From: RGIG3009 sp045648765 | GTDB taxonomy: Bacteria; Bacillota; Clostridia; Oscillospirales; Acutalibacteraceae | Direction of reading: 5' to 3' | DNA length: 64,000 bases | Assembly: GCA_045648765.1 (NCBI GenBank) | Contig: JAZROQ010000041.1 | Span: forward strand, 87,556-151,555 | Part shown: one piece after another, positions 40,947-49,489 of the stretch | Numbering within the stretch: position 1 is the stretch's first letter | Layout: every line of letters starts with the position of its first letter | Position numbers and translations under genes: made by a program | Notes under the pieces: model-generated | What the model was told of the DNA's origin: nothing | What the model saw: only the letters and a program-made list of their open reading frames with translations | Databases searched by the model: none

Positions 40947-41469
40947 ACAAACCTCCTACACGATCCATCGGAAATAATCGAAGAACGACCTTTCCCGCTA
41001 ATTGTTTTTCGGAAACACAACCAAAAGTACGGCTATCCAAAGATTGTCCTTGGCGACGGTTATCACCCATAACAAACACTTGGTTTTCCGGAACGGTTAT
41101 CGTTCCTGTCATTTTTTCCGTTGCGGTTGGTGCACTGATATACGGTTCGTTCAGTTTTTCACCATTGAGAAAAACTTCTCCCGTTTCCCCGTCCACGCGA
41201 ACGGTATCTCCTGCTATTGCCACAATTCGTTTTATCAGCGGTTCGCGTTCAACACCTTGACTTACCACCACAATATCGCCGCGTGTCGGCGTGTACGGAA
41301 TACGGGATAACACCAAACGTTCGCCGTGGTGCAACGTAGGCAGCATTGATGTTCCGTCAACATCCACCAACCGAAAGCAAAAAGTAAAAATGGCGGTAAT
41401 CACCAGCAAAGCAATGGTAATCGATTCTATCCACTCATATAAATGCGTTTTTTTTATGTTTTTTTCCAC
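40933..41469 (-). CDS. lepB: Signal peptidase I (copy downstream of rbgA)
   Basis: The 178-residue enzyme cleaves signal peptides at the outer face of the membrane. It has one N-terminal membrane anchor (IESITIALLVITAIFTFCF), the catalytic Ser in DGTSMLPTL, the catalytic Lys in PLIKRIVAI, and the box MGDNRRQGQSLDSRTFG. The GTG at 41469 follows AAGGGG. It is separated from a second signal peptidase gene only by rbgA; the two differ strongly, so they may handle different substrates or phases. Confidence 0.94.
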   Translation of the reverse strand: MEKNIKKTHLYEWIESITIALLVITAIFTFCFRLVDVDGTSMLPTLHHGERLVLSRIPYTPTRGDIVVVSQGVEREPLIKRIVAIAGDTVRVDGETGEVFLNGEKLNEPYISAPTATEKMTGTITVPENQVFVMGDNRRQGQSLDSRTFGCVSEKQLAGKVVLRLFPMDRVGGLYDKS

Positions 41470-41483
41470 GGTTATTCGTCCCC

Positions 41484-42338
41484 TTAATTCGGTCGTTCCA
41501 ACGTGATACGACCGAGTTTGCCGCCACGATATTCATCCAACAGCATGGTCGAAGCGCGCAAGGTATCCACTTCACCACCGGAAATAAGCATACCGCGTTT
41601 TCTGCCAATTTTTTGCAACAATTCCCAAGTATCTTCGGGAAATTCGTCTGTAAGTTTGTAGCGTTCCCGCAGCGTTGATTCATAATCCTTGGCAAGTATT
41701 TTGAGCAGTTCAAACGCCAATTCTTCGCTATCCATGATTTCATCGCGGATAGCCCCGGTAAACGCCAAATGTTTGGCCACCGTTTGATCATCAAATTTCG
41801 GCCACAAAATACCGGGAGTATCCAAAAGTTGCGCACCGCTGTCAATTACAAACCATTGTTGGTTACGCGTCACACCGGGGCGATCTTCTACCTTGGCTTT
41901 TCCGCCACGTGCCATGCGGTTAATAAAGGAGGATTTCCCCGAATTGGGTATCCCCACCACCATGGCTCGAATGGCGCGGTTTACCATCCCTTTTTGTGCC
42001 CAAAGTTCCAGTTTATCGTGCAATATTTCTTTAATCAGCGGAACAAACTGAGAAACACCTTTTCCGCTTTTGCAATCGGCAACCATTACCGGTTGACCCA
42101 GCCTACGATATTCTTGCAACCATTGCTCAGTTGCTTTTGGGTCGGCAATATCCGCTTTGTTCATCACAATCAACCGCGGTTTACCGACGGTCAGTGCATC
42201 TAAATCGGGGTTGCGACTGCTTAACGGAATGCGCGCGTCAATCACTTCCACTACAATATCTACCAACGGAAGTAACTCAGTGATTTTTCGTTTTGTACGG
42301 GTCATGTGGCCCGGAAACCATTGAATGGATTGATCCAT
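41484..42338 (-). CDS. rbgA: Ribosome biogenesis GTPase RbgA/YlqF
   Basis: RbgA is a circularly permuted GTPase that helps late assembly of the 50S subunit. The 284-residue protein opens IQWFPGHMTRTKR, carries the permuted G4 motif MNKADI before G1 GIPNSGKSSFINRM and G3 DTPGILWPK, as expected. GGAGG precedes ATG 42338. It lies between two signal peptidase genes and downstream of rplS, close to the Bacillus rplS-lepB-ylqF-rnhB order. Confidence 0.96.
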   Translation of the reverse strand: MDQSIQWFPGHMTRTKRKITELLPLVDIVVEVIDARIPLSSRNPDLDALTVGKPRLIVMNKADIADPKATEQWLQEYRRLGQPVMVADCKSGKGVSQFVPLIKEILHDKLELWAQKGMVNRAIRAMVVGIPNSGKSSFINRMARGGKAKVEDRPGVTRNQQWFVIDSGAQLLDTPGILWPKFDDQTVAKHLAFTGAIRDEIMDSEELAFELLKILAKDYESTLRERYKLTDEFPEDTWELLQKIGRKRGMLISGGEVDTLRASTMLLDEYRGGKLGRITLERPN

Positions 42339-42340
42339 AT

Positions 42341-42934
42341 TTACCCCTCCGTTGATAATTTACCCGCAGATTTGAACGGATATAATCGGTATACCGCTTT
42401 ACCAATAACCGTATCCACCGGAACCATCCCAATATCGTTATATCGGCTATCGTGTGAATTAACACGATTATCTCCCAACACAAAGATATGACCGAGTGGT
42501 ACTAAAACTTCACCGGTCAGTTGTTGCGCAGGTGTGGGAAAAACCGCATAAGGTTCGTTAAGGCGTTCCCCATTACGGTAAACACACCCATCTTCCTCAT
42601 TTATGTAAATAGTATCACCGGCAAGTCCGATAACTCGTTTGATAAGAAGTGTATTATTATCGCGACGAATAACGGCAATATCACCATAGCCAAGCTCTTG
42701 GCTGACACCGTTTAACAAGAGAAGGTCTTTTGAAAAAAGGGTGGGATACATAGATGACCCGGAAACCACGGTAGGACGAAAGAAGAGAAAACAAAACAAA
42801 AACACAATAACCGTAAAGCAAATCGTCAAAACGGTGCTATACACAGATATTCTAGCATCGCGAAGCCATTTGACAAACGAGGAAATAACGCCAAAAATTC
42901 CCCGCCGAGCATGGCGTGGTGTTGTGGAAAGCAC
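42341..42934 (-). CDS. lepB: Signal peptidase I (copy upstream of rbgA)
   Basis: This 197-residue signal peptidase has a longer basic N-terminus, a single membrane segment (YSTVLTICFTVIVFLFCFLFF), the Ser motif SGSSMYPTL, the Lys motif LLIKRVIGL and LGDNRVNSHDSRYNDIG. The GTG at 42934 follows AAAGGAG with a 10-base gap. It is 2 bases upstream of rbgA and downstream of rplS, forming one operon. Confidence 0.94.
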   Translation of the reverse strand: MLSTTPRHARRGIFGVISSFVKWLRDARISVYSTVLTICFTVIVFLFCFLFFRPTVVSGSSMYPTLFSKDLLLLNGVSQELGYGDIAVIRRDNNTLLIKRVIGLAGDTIYINEEDGCVYRNGERLNEPYAVFPTPAQQLTGEVLVPLGHIFVLGDNRVNSHDSRYNDIGMVPVDTVIGKAVYRLYPFKSAGKLSTEG

Positions 42935-42970
42935 GATGATTTCTCTCCTTTCTTTTGGATGAATTCATAG

Positions 42971-43002
42971 AAAAAAGGGAGAAAACCGATTGGTTCCTCC
43001 CC
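42971..43002 (-). terminator. Hairpin terminator after rplS
   Basis: GGGAGGAACC pairs imperfectly with GGTTTTCTCCC and is followed on the minus strand by six T; lepB starts about 40 bases further, so termination is likely partial. Confidence 0.5.
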
Positions 43003-43012
43003 GCTTTCTGTC

Positions 43013-43357
43013 TTATTTAATGAGTTCTTTAACTTTCGCAGCTTTACCCACGCGATCACGCAAGTAGTACAATTTACTTCTGCGAACTTTACCGTAACGT
43101 ACAACCGTCACAGCGGCTACGTTGGGAGAATGAAGCGGGAACACTCTTTCCACGCCTACGCCGTAAGATACACGACGAACGGTGAAAGTTTCGGCAACGC
43201 CGCTGCCTTTTTTGGCAGTAACAGTACCTTCGAAAGATTGAATTCTTTCCCGTTCACCTTCGCGGATTTTAACGTCTACGCGAACGGTATCACCAACGGA
43301 AAATTGGGGTGCTGCTTCTTTTACGCTGTCAGCAGCAATGAGTTTTAAAGCATCCAT
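43013..43357 (-). CDS. rplS: 50S ribosomal protein L19
   Basis: The 114-residue protein has the L19 features GDTVRVDVKIREGERERIQSFEG, TVRRVSYGVGVERVFPLHSP and YYLRDRVGKAAKVKEL. It binds 23S rRNA near the subunit interface. AAGGAGG precedes ATG 43357. The upstream RNA is structured (43383-43446) and probably controls its expression. Confidence 0.98.
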   Translation of the reverse strand: MDALKLIAADSVKEAAPQFSVGDTVRVDVKIREGERERIQSFEGTVTAKKGSGVAETFTVRRVSYGVGVERVFPLHSPNVAAVTVVRYGKVRRSKLYYLRDRVGKAAKVKELIK

Positions 43358-43382
43358 GATTTTTCCTCCTTACTTTTTTACC

Positions 43383-43446
43383 GACATTCATACCGAAAAA
43401 ACGATAGCGGAATGTCTGCTTTGACACCAAATTTAACAAGTGTCAA
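43383..43446 (-). ncRNA. Structured 5' leader of rplS (possible L19 leader)
   Basis: In the minus-strand RNA two stems can form: TTGACAC with GTGTCAA (plus 43421-43446) and GACATTC with GAATGTC (plus 43383-43416), the second lying just before the ribosome binding site. Autogenous L19 leaders are known in Firmicutes; I have not matched this one to the published consensus. Confidence 0.5.
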
Positions 43447-43493
43447 CCCCCGTTGTGCTTGGAATTACAGCAACGGTACACAGATACCGTGTA

Positions 43494-43522
43494 ATTATAG
43501 TACACTTTTTCAAAAAAAGCAA
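43494..43522 (-). promoter_or_regulatory. Sigma-A-type promoter of rplS
   Basis: On the minus strand TTGCTT (plus 43517-43522) and a perfect TATAAT (plus 43494-43499) are 17 bases apart, about 130 bases before the start codon. Confidence 0.65.
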
Positions 43523-43537
43523 GTCTTTTTTTCTTTT

Positions 43538-44206
43538 TTACGCAAAAATATTGCCTTCTTTATCGAGCACCGCTAAACGACGTACCGAAACCGAAAAATC
43601 GGGCATATCGGGAATTTGGCGTAAAGCATCCGCAATCAAAGCAGGATTTACCGTTTGTGTGCTATTGCACGGTAACGTAAGTTCAATTTGAGCTCCCTCT
43701 TGTGTTTGAGTAACTTGCACGTCTGCCGTTTCCAGTGATGGTTTTATATCAATCGTTTTCCATTCTTTTTTCTTGTTGCGTTTTTGAACGAGAATTTCGG
43801 ATTGAGAAAGCAATTGTTTTACAAACGTTTCGGGGCAGCCATCCAGCTGTAAACGGTATACAGCTTTGTCCACATCGCCTGCTTTGCGAACCGCCCAAGC
43901 AGCTTTTATCACGTGCAGCCCTTCCGGCATAACCGCATCTAACCGCGTTACCAGTTCGGATAAATCCATTTCTTGCTCTAAACGCAAGTCCATGGTTTCC
44001 CCCTCACCCTCGTATCCCAACGATAACGGTGAAGCAAACGTCAAATACGGATGACGATTAAACCCTTCGGTATACCAAATTGGCAAATTAGCGCGACGAA
44101 CGGCACGTGTCATAGTGCGGTTTAAATCTAAGTGAGAAATAAATCGTGCCCGACCCAACTTGGAAAACGTGATACGAACGGTGCGAAAATCCTTAACGTC
44201 GTTCAA
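43538..44206 (-). CDS. TIGR03936-family protein (DUF2344), partner of the radical SAM protein
   Basis: The 222-residue protein matches the TIGR03936/DUF2344 family: RITFSKLGRARFISHLDLNRTMTRAVRRA at the start and YTEGFNRHPYLTFASPLSLGYEG after it. Its function is unknown; it is nearly always beside the TIGR03960 radical SAM gene and sometimes fused to it. TTG 44206 is chosen since AAAGGAGGG lies 7 bases upstream, inside the end of the previous gene; the 14-base overlap suggests coupled translation. The frame open to 44383 only duplicates the upstream gene's coding region. Confidence 0.88.
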   Translation of the reverse strand: MNDVKDFRTVRITFSKLGRARFISHLDLNRTMTRAVRRANLPIWYTEGFNRHPYLTFASPLSLGYEGEGETMDLRLEQEMDLSELVTRLDAVMPEGLHVIKAAWAVRKAGDVDKAVYRLQLDGCPETFVKQLLSQSEILVQKRNKKKEWKTIDIKPSLETADVQVTQTQEGAQIELTLPCNSTQTVNPALIADALRQIPDMPDFSVSVRRLAVLDKEGNIFA

Positions 44207-46034
44207 GGCAAATCCCTCCTTTGAAGCAGGTTGCCCCGCAGTGTGAGCACTGCTCACGGCAATTGGGCGTGGTGGTGCTTTGGTGTGCTTTTTGGTTTTC
44301 GGACCACAAGAACTCTTTGGTAACGCCAATGTCAATGTGTTCCCACGGGAACAGTTCTTGTTTATCACGACGACGGCAAGCATAGAAATCGGGGTCTAAC
44401 CCTACATCGCGGAAAATTTCCATCCATGCATTAAAATCAAAATGCTCCGACCATGCATCCAAATTGAAGCCACGACGGAAAGCTGTTTCTAACACTGCAC
44501 CCAAGCGACGGTCACCACGGGCAAGCACCGCTTCCAAATAGCAGGTTTCGGCATCGTGCCAACTTAACGAGATTTTACGAGTGGTAATGGATTCGCGCAG
44601 CAGTTGTTGCTTTTGGCGCAATTGCTCAATGCTGTCTTGCGGTTCCCATTGAAAAGGCGTGAACGGTTTTGGGACAAAGCAAGAAACGCTAACCGAAACC
44701 GAGACAGCTTTGCCTTTAGGTTTATCCGGATTATAATAATAGCAATTAACGATTTTTTGTCCTAGTTCGGCAATGCCTTTTACATCTTCTGTTGTTTCGG
44801 TGGGAAGCCCCATCATAAAATACAGTTTTACCGAAGTCCAGCCACCGGAAAACGCTTTTTTGGCAGTATCCAAGATTTCGGCTTCACTCAAATTTTTATT
44901 GATTGCATCACGCAGACGTTGGGTGCCTGCTTCCGGAGCAAAGGTTAACCCGCTACGGCGCAGCACATTTAGGCGGTTAGCAAGTTCCTCGGAAAAACCG
45001 TCAACACGTAACGATGGAAGTGAAATGTTGGTATGCTTGTCCTCTGCCCAAGAAAGCAAGCGCGTGAGCAGTTCTTCCAAACGAGTATAATCACTGGTGG
45101 AAAGTGACGACAAAGAAAATTCCTCATACCCGCTGGTTTCGCACAAACAACGGCTTTGTTTGTCAATGGTATCCACCGATTTTTCGCGTACCGGGCGGTA
45201 GATAAAACCCGCTTGGCAAAAACGACAGCCACGAATGCAACCGCGGAAAATCTCGCTCATTGCACGGTCGTGAACAATGTCGATAAACGGTACAACAAAC
45301 GATTCGGGGTAATAGCAAGTATCCAAATCGCGAATGATACGTTTGCGAATGGTTGCAGGCACACCATCACGCGGAGTTATAGCGGCAATTGTTCCGTCTT
45401 CATGATATTTTACCTCATACAAAGAAGGAACATAAATACCTTCAATTTGTGCAGCCTCGCGCAAAAATTCTTCTTTGCAGTAACCTTTTTTCTTGTGTTC
45501 GCGATACAGGGACATTAGTTCTAAATTTACTTCTTCCCCTTCGCCCAAAATAAAAATATCAAAAAAGTCTGCCAGCGGTTCAGGGTTATAGGCACACGGA
45601 CCGCCCGCTACCACCAACGGCATATCGTCACCACGTTTTGTTGCGTGAAGCGGTATCCCCGCTAAATCCAACATGTTTAAAATGGTTGTATAGCACATTT
45701 CGTATTGCAAAGTAAAGCCAATAAAATCAAACGTGCGAATAGGATCGCGACTTTCCAGTGCAAAAAGAGGAATATTGTTTTCCCGCATAAGGGCTTCCAT
45801 ATCGGTATCGGGGGCAAACACACGTTCACACCAAAAATCTTCTACCGCGTTGGTTGCACCGTATAAAATCTTCATTCCCAAGTGAGACATACCGACTTCG
45901 TACAAATCCGGAAAGCAAAAAGCAAACCGCACCGAAACGTTTCGGACATCTTTAGTGATGCTATTAAGTTCCCCACCGGTATAACGCGCCGGCTTTTGAA
46001 CTTTTTCAAACAATTGTTCCAACGTTAAGGCCAT
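44193..46034 (-). CDS. TIGR03960-family B12-binding-type radical SAM protein
   Basis: The 613-residue protein has an N-terminal cobalamin-binding-like region and a radical SAM domain with the cluster motif CIRGCRFC near residue 260, followed by VDTIDKQSRCLCETSGYEEFSLSSLSTSDY, typical of TIGR03960. The C-terminus is cysteine-rich with CREQCSHCGATCFKGG. The reaction is unknown, though links to tRNA or rRNA modification have been suggested for related MiaB-like proteins. GGAGG precedes ATG 46034 and a promoter lies at 46063-46091. Confidence 0.9.
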   Translation of the reverse strand: MALTLEQLFEKVQKPARYTGGELNSITKDVRNVSVRFAFCFPDLYEVGMSHLGMKILYGATNAVEDFWCERVFAPDTDMEALMRENNIPLFALESRDPIRTFDFIGFTLQYEMCYTTILNMLDLAGIPLHATKRGDDMPLVVAGGPCAYNPEPLADFFDIFILGEGEEVNLELMSLYREHKKKGYCKEEFLREAAQIEGIYVPSLYEVKYHEDGTIAAITPRDGVPATIRKRIIRDLDTCYYPESFVVPFIDIVHDRAMSEIFRGCIRGCRFCQAGFIYRPVREKSVDTIDKQSRCLCETSGYEEFSLSSLSTSDYTRLEELLTRLLSWAEDKHTNISLPSLRVDGFSEELANRLNVLRRSGLTFAPEAGTQRLRDAINKNLSEAEILDTAKKAFSGGWTSVKLYFMMGLPTETTEDVKGIAELGQKIVNCYYYNPDKPKGKAVSVSVSVSCFVPKPFTPFQWEPQDSIEQLRQKQQLLRESITTRKISLSWHDAETCYLEAVLARGDRRLGAVLETAFRRGFNLDAWSEHFDFNAWMEIFRDVGLDPDFYACRRRDKQELFPWEHIDIGVTKEFLWSENQKAHQSTTTPNCREQCSHCGATCFKGGICLERR

Positions 46035-46062
46035 GATATTCCTCCACACAAGTGATGCTTAT

Positions 46063-46091
46063 AGTATAGCGGATATTATCCTTTTTTTCAA
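46063..46091 (-). promoter_or_regulatory. Sigma-A-type promoter of the TIGR03960-TIGR03936 genes
   Basis: On the minus strand TTGAAA (plus 46086-46091) and TATACT (plus 46063-46068) have a 17-base spacer; the -35 box overlaps the end of the previous gene. Confidence 0.6.
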
Positions 46092-46675
46092 TGCTTGTGT
46101 CTCAGAAAAATCAATAAAATCAAATAAACGCTCACTGCTAAAAGCGAAAAATTATATCGACTGCACATAAACAGATAAAAGCCTAATATCAGCAACGGAA
46201 AAACAACAAAGCAAGACACCATTTTGAGAACGGTCGCTGCTTTCTCTTCTGTGTATTGTTTGCAAAGCAAAGCATATAGCGCTTCTCCTCCGTCCAAGGA
46301 ATACACCGGCAAAAGATTAAATCCGCCGATAACCGTATGAACACTTGCCGCCACAGGGTTATGAAGGAGCGAAAAAAGAAGAACAAACAAAACATTCATA
46401 AACGGTCCCGATAAAGAAACAAAGGCACTTCCGCCATAGCTGATGTGTTGCATTTTTTCGCGTTGAATGCGCATGCCAAAGAATCCCATTGTTATTTTGG
46501 AGGGTTTATCGTGTAACATGCACATTGCCAAAGCATGACCAATTTCATGCAACAACGAGGCAAACAAACAAAGTTCTGTCACTCGCGAAGAATCCAGTGA
46601 AAGCAAAACCACAATGCTAAACGGAAATAACAGGCTTAGTTGAAACGTCGTGTCTTTCCATTTCCATTCAAGCAT
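46088..46675 (-). CDS. Site-2-type intramembrane metalloprotease, SpoIVFB-like (M50)
   Basis: The 195-residue protein has about five membrane segments, the zinc motif HEIGH in LLHEIGHALAM and the third-ligand motif SLDGGEAL, as in the M50 family. In Bacillus SpoIVFB cuts pro-sigma-K in the mother cell membrane. The gene overlaps the end of the upstream SpoIVFA-like gene by 8 bases (46668-46675), which matches the spoIVFA-spoIVFB pairing, and spoIVA follows the same block. ATG 46675 gives coupling; the ribosome binding site is weak. A general M50 peptidase is the alternative. Confidence 0.75.
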   Translation of the reverse strand: MLEWKWKDTTFQLSLLFPFSIVVLLSLDSSRVTELCLFASLLHEIGHALAMCMLHDKPSKITMGFFGMRIQREKMQHISYGGSAFVSLSGPFMNVLFVLLFSLLHNPVAASVHTVIGGFNLLPVYSLDGGEALYALLCKQYTEEKAATVLKMVSCFVVFPLLILGFYLFMCSRYNFSLLAVSVYLILLIFLRHKH

Positions 46676-47348
46676 AGGGGTGTTCTTCCCATATTTCAAG
46701 CGGATTATGATATAAACCATCTTGTTTTAATTCTAAATGCAAGTGGCTTCCGGTAGAATTGCCGGTACTTCCCACCTTGGCAACTACTTCCCCTGCGCCA
46801 ACCACGTCCCCCACTTTTTTGCAAAGTGTCGAACAATGAGCATACAAGGTTTGTGCTCCGTTATCATGTTGTATCACCAAATGTTTTCCATAGCCGTTAT
46901 TCTCATCAGCACGAACAACAACACCGCTGTATACCGCCATTATCTTTGTTCCTTTAACAGCAGAAATATCCACGCCGGTATGAAAACCGAGTTCTTTTGT
47001 AAACGGGTCGGTACGATACCCAAACGAAGAAGTGATTTTCCCCTTTGCAAGGGGCAATGCCGCTTTTTCTTGTGCCACAAACTGCTCTGTACTTACCGAA
47101 TCGGGAACGGCTTTAACACTCGGTTCTTCTGTGTTTATGTTTGTTCCGCCAACTGCAACCGTTTGCGTTATCGAGGTATCGGTAATTGCTTGTTCAAACA
47201 AAACGCGAATAGATTCAAACGGTTTGCCACCGATAAGGCGCAATACCAAAGCCAACAGCAAAACAACAGCACACGCAATGCACTGCACCACGGTTAAAGA
47301 TATTGTAAGATGGGGACTTTTTCTGTCAGTCGAATTACGAAATACCAT
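46668..47348 (-). CDS. M23 (LytM) peptidase-like membrane protein, SpoIVFA-like
   Basis: The 226-residue protein has one N-terminal membrane anchor (VVQCIACAVVLLLALVLRLI), a linker and a C-terminal LytM domain. The zinc and catalytic residues look intact: the His and Asp in FGYRTDPFTKELGFHTGVDI and the pair in SHLHLEL. Next to an M50 protease it is placed like SpoIVFA, a partner of SpoIVFB, but an active cell-wall hydrolase such as SpoIIQ-type is also possible. ATG 47348 follows AAGGAG; the frame open to 47414 is not supported. Confidence 0.75.
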   Translation of the reverse strand: MVFRNSTDRKSPHLTISLTVVQCIACAVVLLLALVLRLIGGKPFESIRVLFEQAITDTSITQTVAVGGTNINTEEPSVKAVPDSVSTEQFVAQEKAALPLAKGKITSSFGYRTDPFTKELGFHTGVDISAVKGTKIMAVYSGVVVRADENNGYGKHLVIQHDNGAQTLYAHCSTLCKKVGDVVGAGEVVAKVGSTGNSTGSHLHLELKQDGLYHNPLEIWEEHPYA

Positions 47349-47370
47349 TGTTTTCTCCTTATAAAACATT

Positions 47371-47397
47371 GTCCCGCCGAAAAATGTTCGGCGGGAC
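47371..47397 (-). terminator. Terminator-like hairpin after spoIVA
   Basis: GTCCCGCCGAA pairs with TTCGGCGGGAC around a 5-base loop. Only a weak T-run follows on the minus strand, so read-through into the SpoIVFA-like gene is possible. Confidence 0.55.
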
Positions 47398-47406
47398 GAA
47401 TACGTA

Positions 47407-48888
47407 CTATACAATAATACAAATCAAGCCATTGCAACCGTCATTGATAATACGTTCCACCGTTTCTTTTAGTTTTATTCTGGCATCTGACGGCATGCGG
47501 TACAGCTTGTTGTGCAATCCCTCATTGACCAAGCCGTAAAGCGAGGTGCCAAAAATGTTTGAATCCCAAATTTTTGAGGGGTTTTCTTCGAATTCACGAA
47601 GCAAATAATTTACCAATTCCTCTGATTGACGTTCTGAACCGACAATGGGTGCTACCTCGGTGGTGATGTCGGCTTTCATCATATGGATAGACGGTGCTGT
47701 GGCACGTAAACGAATACCGTAGCGTCCGCTCTGTTTGATGATTTCGGGTTCATCCAAAGACATTTCTTCCAATGACGGCATAACAATACCATATCCGGTA
47801 GCATTGACTTGGTCCAGTGCCGACTTGATTTTTTGATATTCTTTGCACATGGCTGCCATTTCGGTCATGTGACTCATTAATTCACCTTCACTTGTCACAG
47901 GAACGCCGGTAACTTCACCTAAAATTTGATAAAATAATTCCGGCTTTACTTCGATTTGGATATTTCCGTTTCCTGTACCCAATTGCACATCAGCAAGTGT
48001 TGTATGGTGAACATATTCGCAAGAACGCAACAAATTCGGCAATACCGATAAGTGACGAATTTTTTCCACACCAATTACCGATTCGCGAATGGTGTTGGTA
48101 ATGTTGCGGCGCACGGGGTGTTCCCTATCCAACCGCATAACCCACGAAGGCAACTGAAAACCAATGGCGTTTACGGGGAATTCGAACAAAATGGTTTCCA
48201 ACAAACCGCGAATTTCTGCCTCGCTGATTTCCAAACAGTTTACCGCCGTTACCGGCACTCCGTATTGATCAGCAAGGGAGTCGCACAACGCTTTTGTTTC
48301 TTCATTGTGCGGATGTGTACTGTTTAGTAAAACAGCAAACGGTTTGTTGAGTTCTTGTAATTCGCGGATAACACGTTCTTCTGCTTCGGCATATTCTTCG
48401 CGAGGAATTTCTGTGATACTTCCATCCGTAGTGATCACCAAGCCGATTGTTGAGTGTTCCGATATCACTTTTTTGGTGCCCACTTCTGCCGCCATATTAA
48501 ATGGGATTTCCTCGTCGTACCAAGGTGTTTTCACCATACGCGGAGCATTTTCTTCGATGTACCCCAAAGCAGAAGGGACCACGTATCCTACACAATCAAT
48601 CAAACGAACTTTCATTCCCACCGCATCACTCACCGTAATATCAACACCTTGTTCGGGAATAAATTTCGGTTCAGTTGTCATAATGGTTCGTCCTGCCGAA
48701 GATTGAGGCAGCTCGTCTATGGCTCTTTCACGGTTATATTCTCCATTGATATTCGGTAGCACCAATGTATCCATAAATTGTTTGATAAACGTGGATTTCC
48801 CGGTACGTACCGGACCAACCACGCCGATATAAATATCCCCGCCTGTTCGCGCTGCTATATCCTGATAAATGCTTTTGTTGGCTGTCAT
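47407..48888 (-). CDS. spoIVA: Stage IV sporulation protein A (spore coat ATPase)
   Basis: SpoIVA is the ATPase that forms the basement layer of the spore coat on the forespore surface. The 493-residue protein has nearly the same length as in Bacillus, with Walker A GVVGPVRTGKST at residues 22-33 and the family block VPSALGYIEENAPRMVKTPWYDEEIPF. It is diagnostic for endospore formers. ATG 48888 follows GGAGG. A sigma-E-like promoter lies at 48925-48955. Confidence 0.97.
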   Translation of the reverse strand: MTANKSIYQDIAARTGGDIYIGVVGPVRTGKSTFIKQFMDTLVLPNINGEYNRERAIDELPQSSAGRTIMTTEPKFIPEQGVDITVSDAVGMKVRLIDCVGYVVPSALGYIEENAPRMVKTPWYDEEIPFNMAAEVGTKKVISEHSTIGLVITTDGSITEIPREEYAEAEERVIRELQELNKPFAVLLNSTHPHNEETKALCDSLADQYGVPVTAVNCLEISEAEIRGLLETILFEFPVNAIGFQLPSWVMRLDREHPVRRNITNTIRESVIGVEKIRHLSVLPNLLRSCEYVHHTTLADVQLGTGNGNIQIEVKPELFYQILGEVTGVPVTSEGELMSHMTEMAAMCKEYQKIKSALDQVNATGYGIVMPSLEEMSLDEPEIIKQSGRYGIRLRATAPSIHMMKADITTEVAPIVGSERQSEELVNYLLREFEENPSKIWDSNIFGTSLYGLVNEGLHNKLYRMPSDARIKLKETVERIINDGCNGLICIIV

Positions 48889-48924
48889 CGTTTTTCCTCC
48901 GTCCACTTCTTGTTTTGTTGCTAT

Positions 48925-48955
48925 ATCTTTATGTGGTTAACGAAAAAATTATGCC
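48925..48955 (-). promoter_or_regulatory. Sigma-E-like promoter of spoIVA
   Basis: On the minus strand GGCATAAT (plus 48948-48955) and CATAAAGAT (plus 48925-48933) are 14 bases apart, close to the sigma-E pattern. spoIVA is under sigma-E in Bacillus. Confidence 0.6.
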
Positions 48956-48963
48956 AAACAAAA

Positions 48964-48988
48964 AAACAACCGCCATTTGCGGTTGTTT
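48964..48988 (-). terminator. Terminator of walJ-rlmH
   Basis: AAACAACCGC pairs with GCGGTTGTTT around a five-base loop, with T residues after it on the minus strand. Confidence 0.75.
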
Positions 48989-48994
48989 TAAGCA

Positions 48995-49477
48995 TTATTT
49001 GTGATATTTTCCGCCACTGGAAATTTGCAAAGCACGATATAGTTGTTCCAGCAACATAACACGCGCCATTTGGTGAGGAAACGTCATTTCGGACATGGAA
49101 AGACGGAGCTTTGATGAGGATTTAACTAAATCGGAAAGTCCCCAAGAACCTCCAATGACAAATGCGATATGGCTATTACCATCCACTGCCCATTGGGACA
49201 GTTGTTTGGAAAGTGCAGGCGAGGTTATCCCCTTTCCCTCAATACACAGCGAAACCATGGGAACACCCGCCGGTATACGAGAAAGCAACCGATGCCCCTC
49301 CTCTTCTAATGCGGCTATGATTTGCGCAGGAGAAGGATTGTCGGGTAATCGTTCTTCATTAACTTCCACTATCTGTAAATGACAAAAAGCCGAAAGACGT
49401 TTGCTGTATTCGGCGCAAGCATCACGCCAATAGGCTTCTTTTAATTTTCCTACGCAAGCAACAGTGATGGTTAACAT
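48995..49477 (-). CDS. rlmH: 23S rRNA pseudouridine-1915 N3-methyltransferase RlmH
   Basis: RlmH methylates pseudouridine 1915 in helix 69 of 23S rRNA. The 160-residue SPOUT-fold protein shows LTITVACVGKLKEAYW at the start, the knot motif AFVIGGSWGLSD and the C-terminal SEMTFPHQMARVMLLEQLYRA with final GGKYHK, all family marks. ATG 49477 follows AGGGTG. It lies 12 bases downstream of walJ, as in Bacillus where yycJ and rlmH are neighbours. Confidence 0.97.
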   Translation of the reverse strand: MLTITVACVGKLKEAYWRDACAEYSKRLSAFCHLQIVEVNEERLPDNPSPAQIIAALEEEGHRLLSRIPAGVPMVSLCIEGKGITSPALSKQLSQWAVDGNSHIAFVIGGSWGLSDLVKSSSKLRLSMSEMTFPHQMARVMLLEQLYRALQISSGGKYHK

Positions 49478-49489
49478 AATGTACACACC

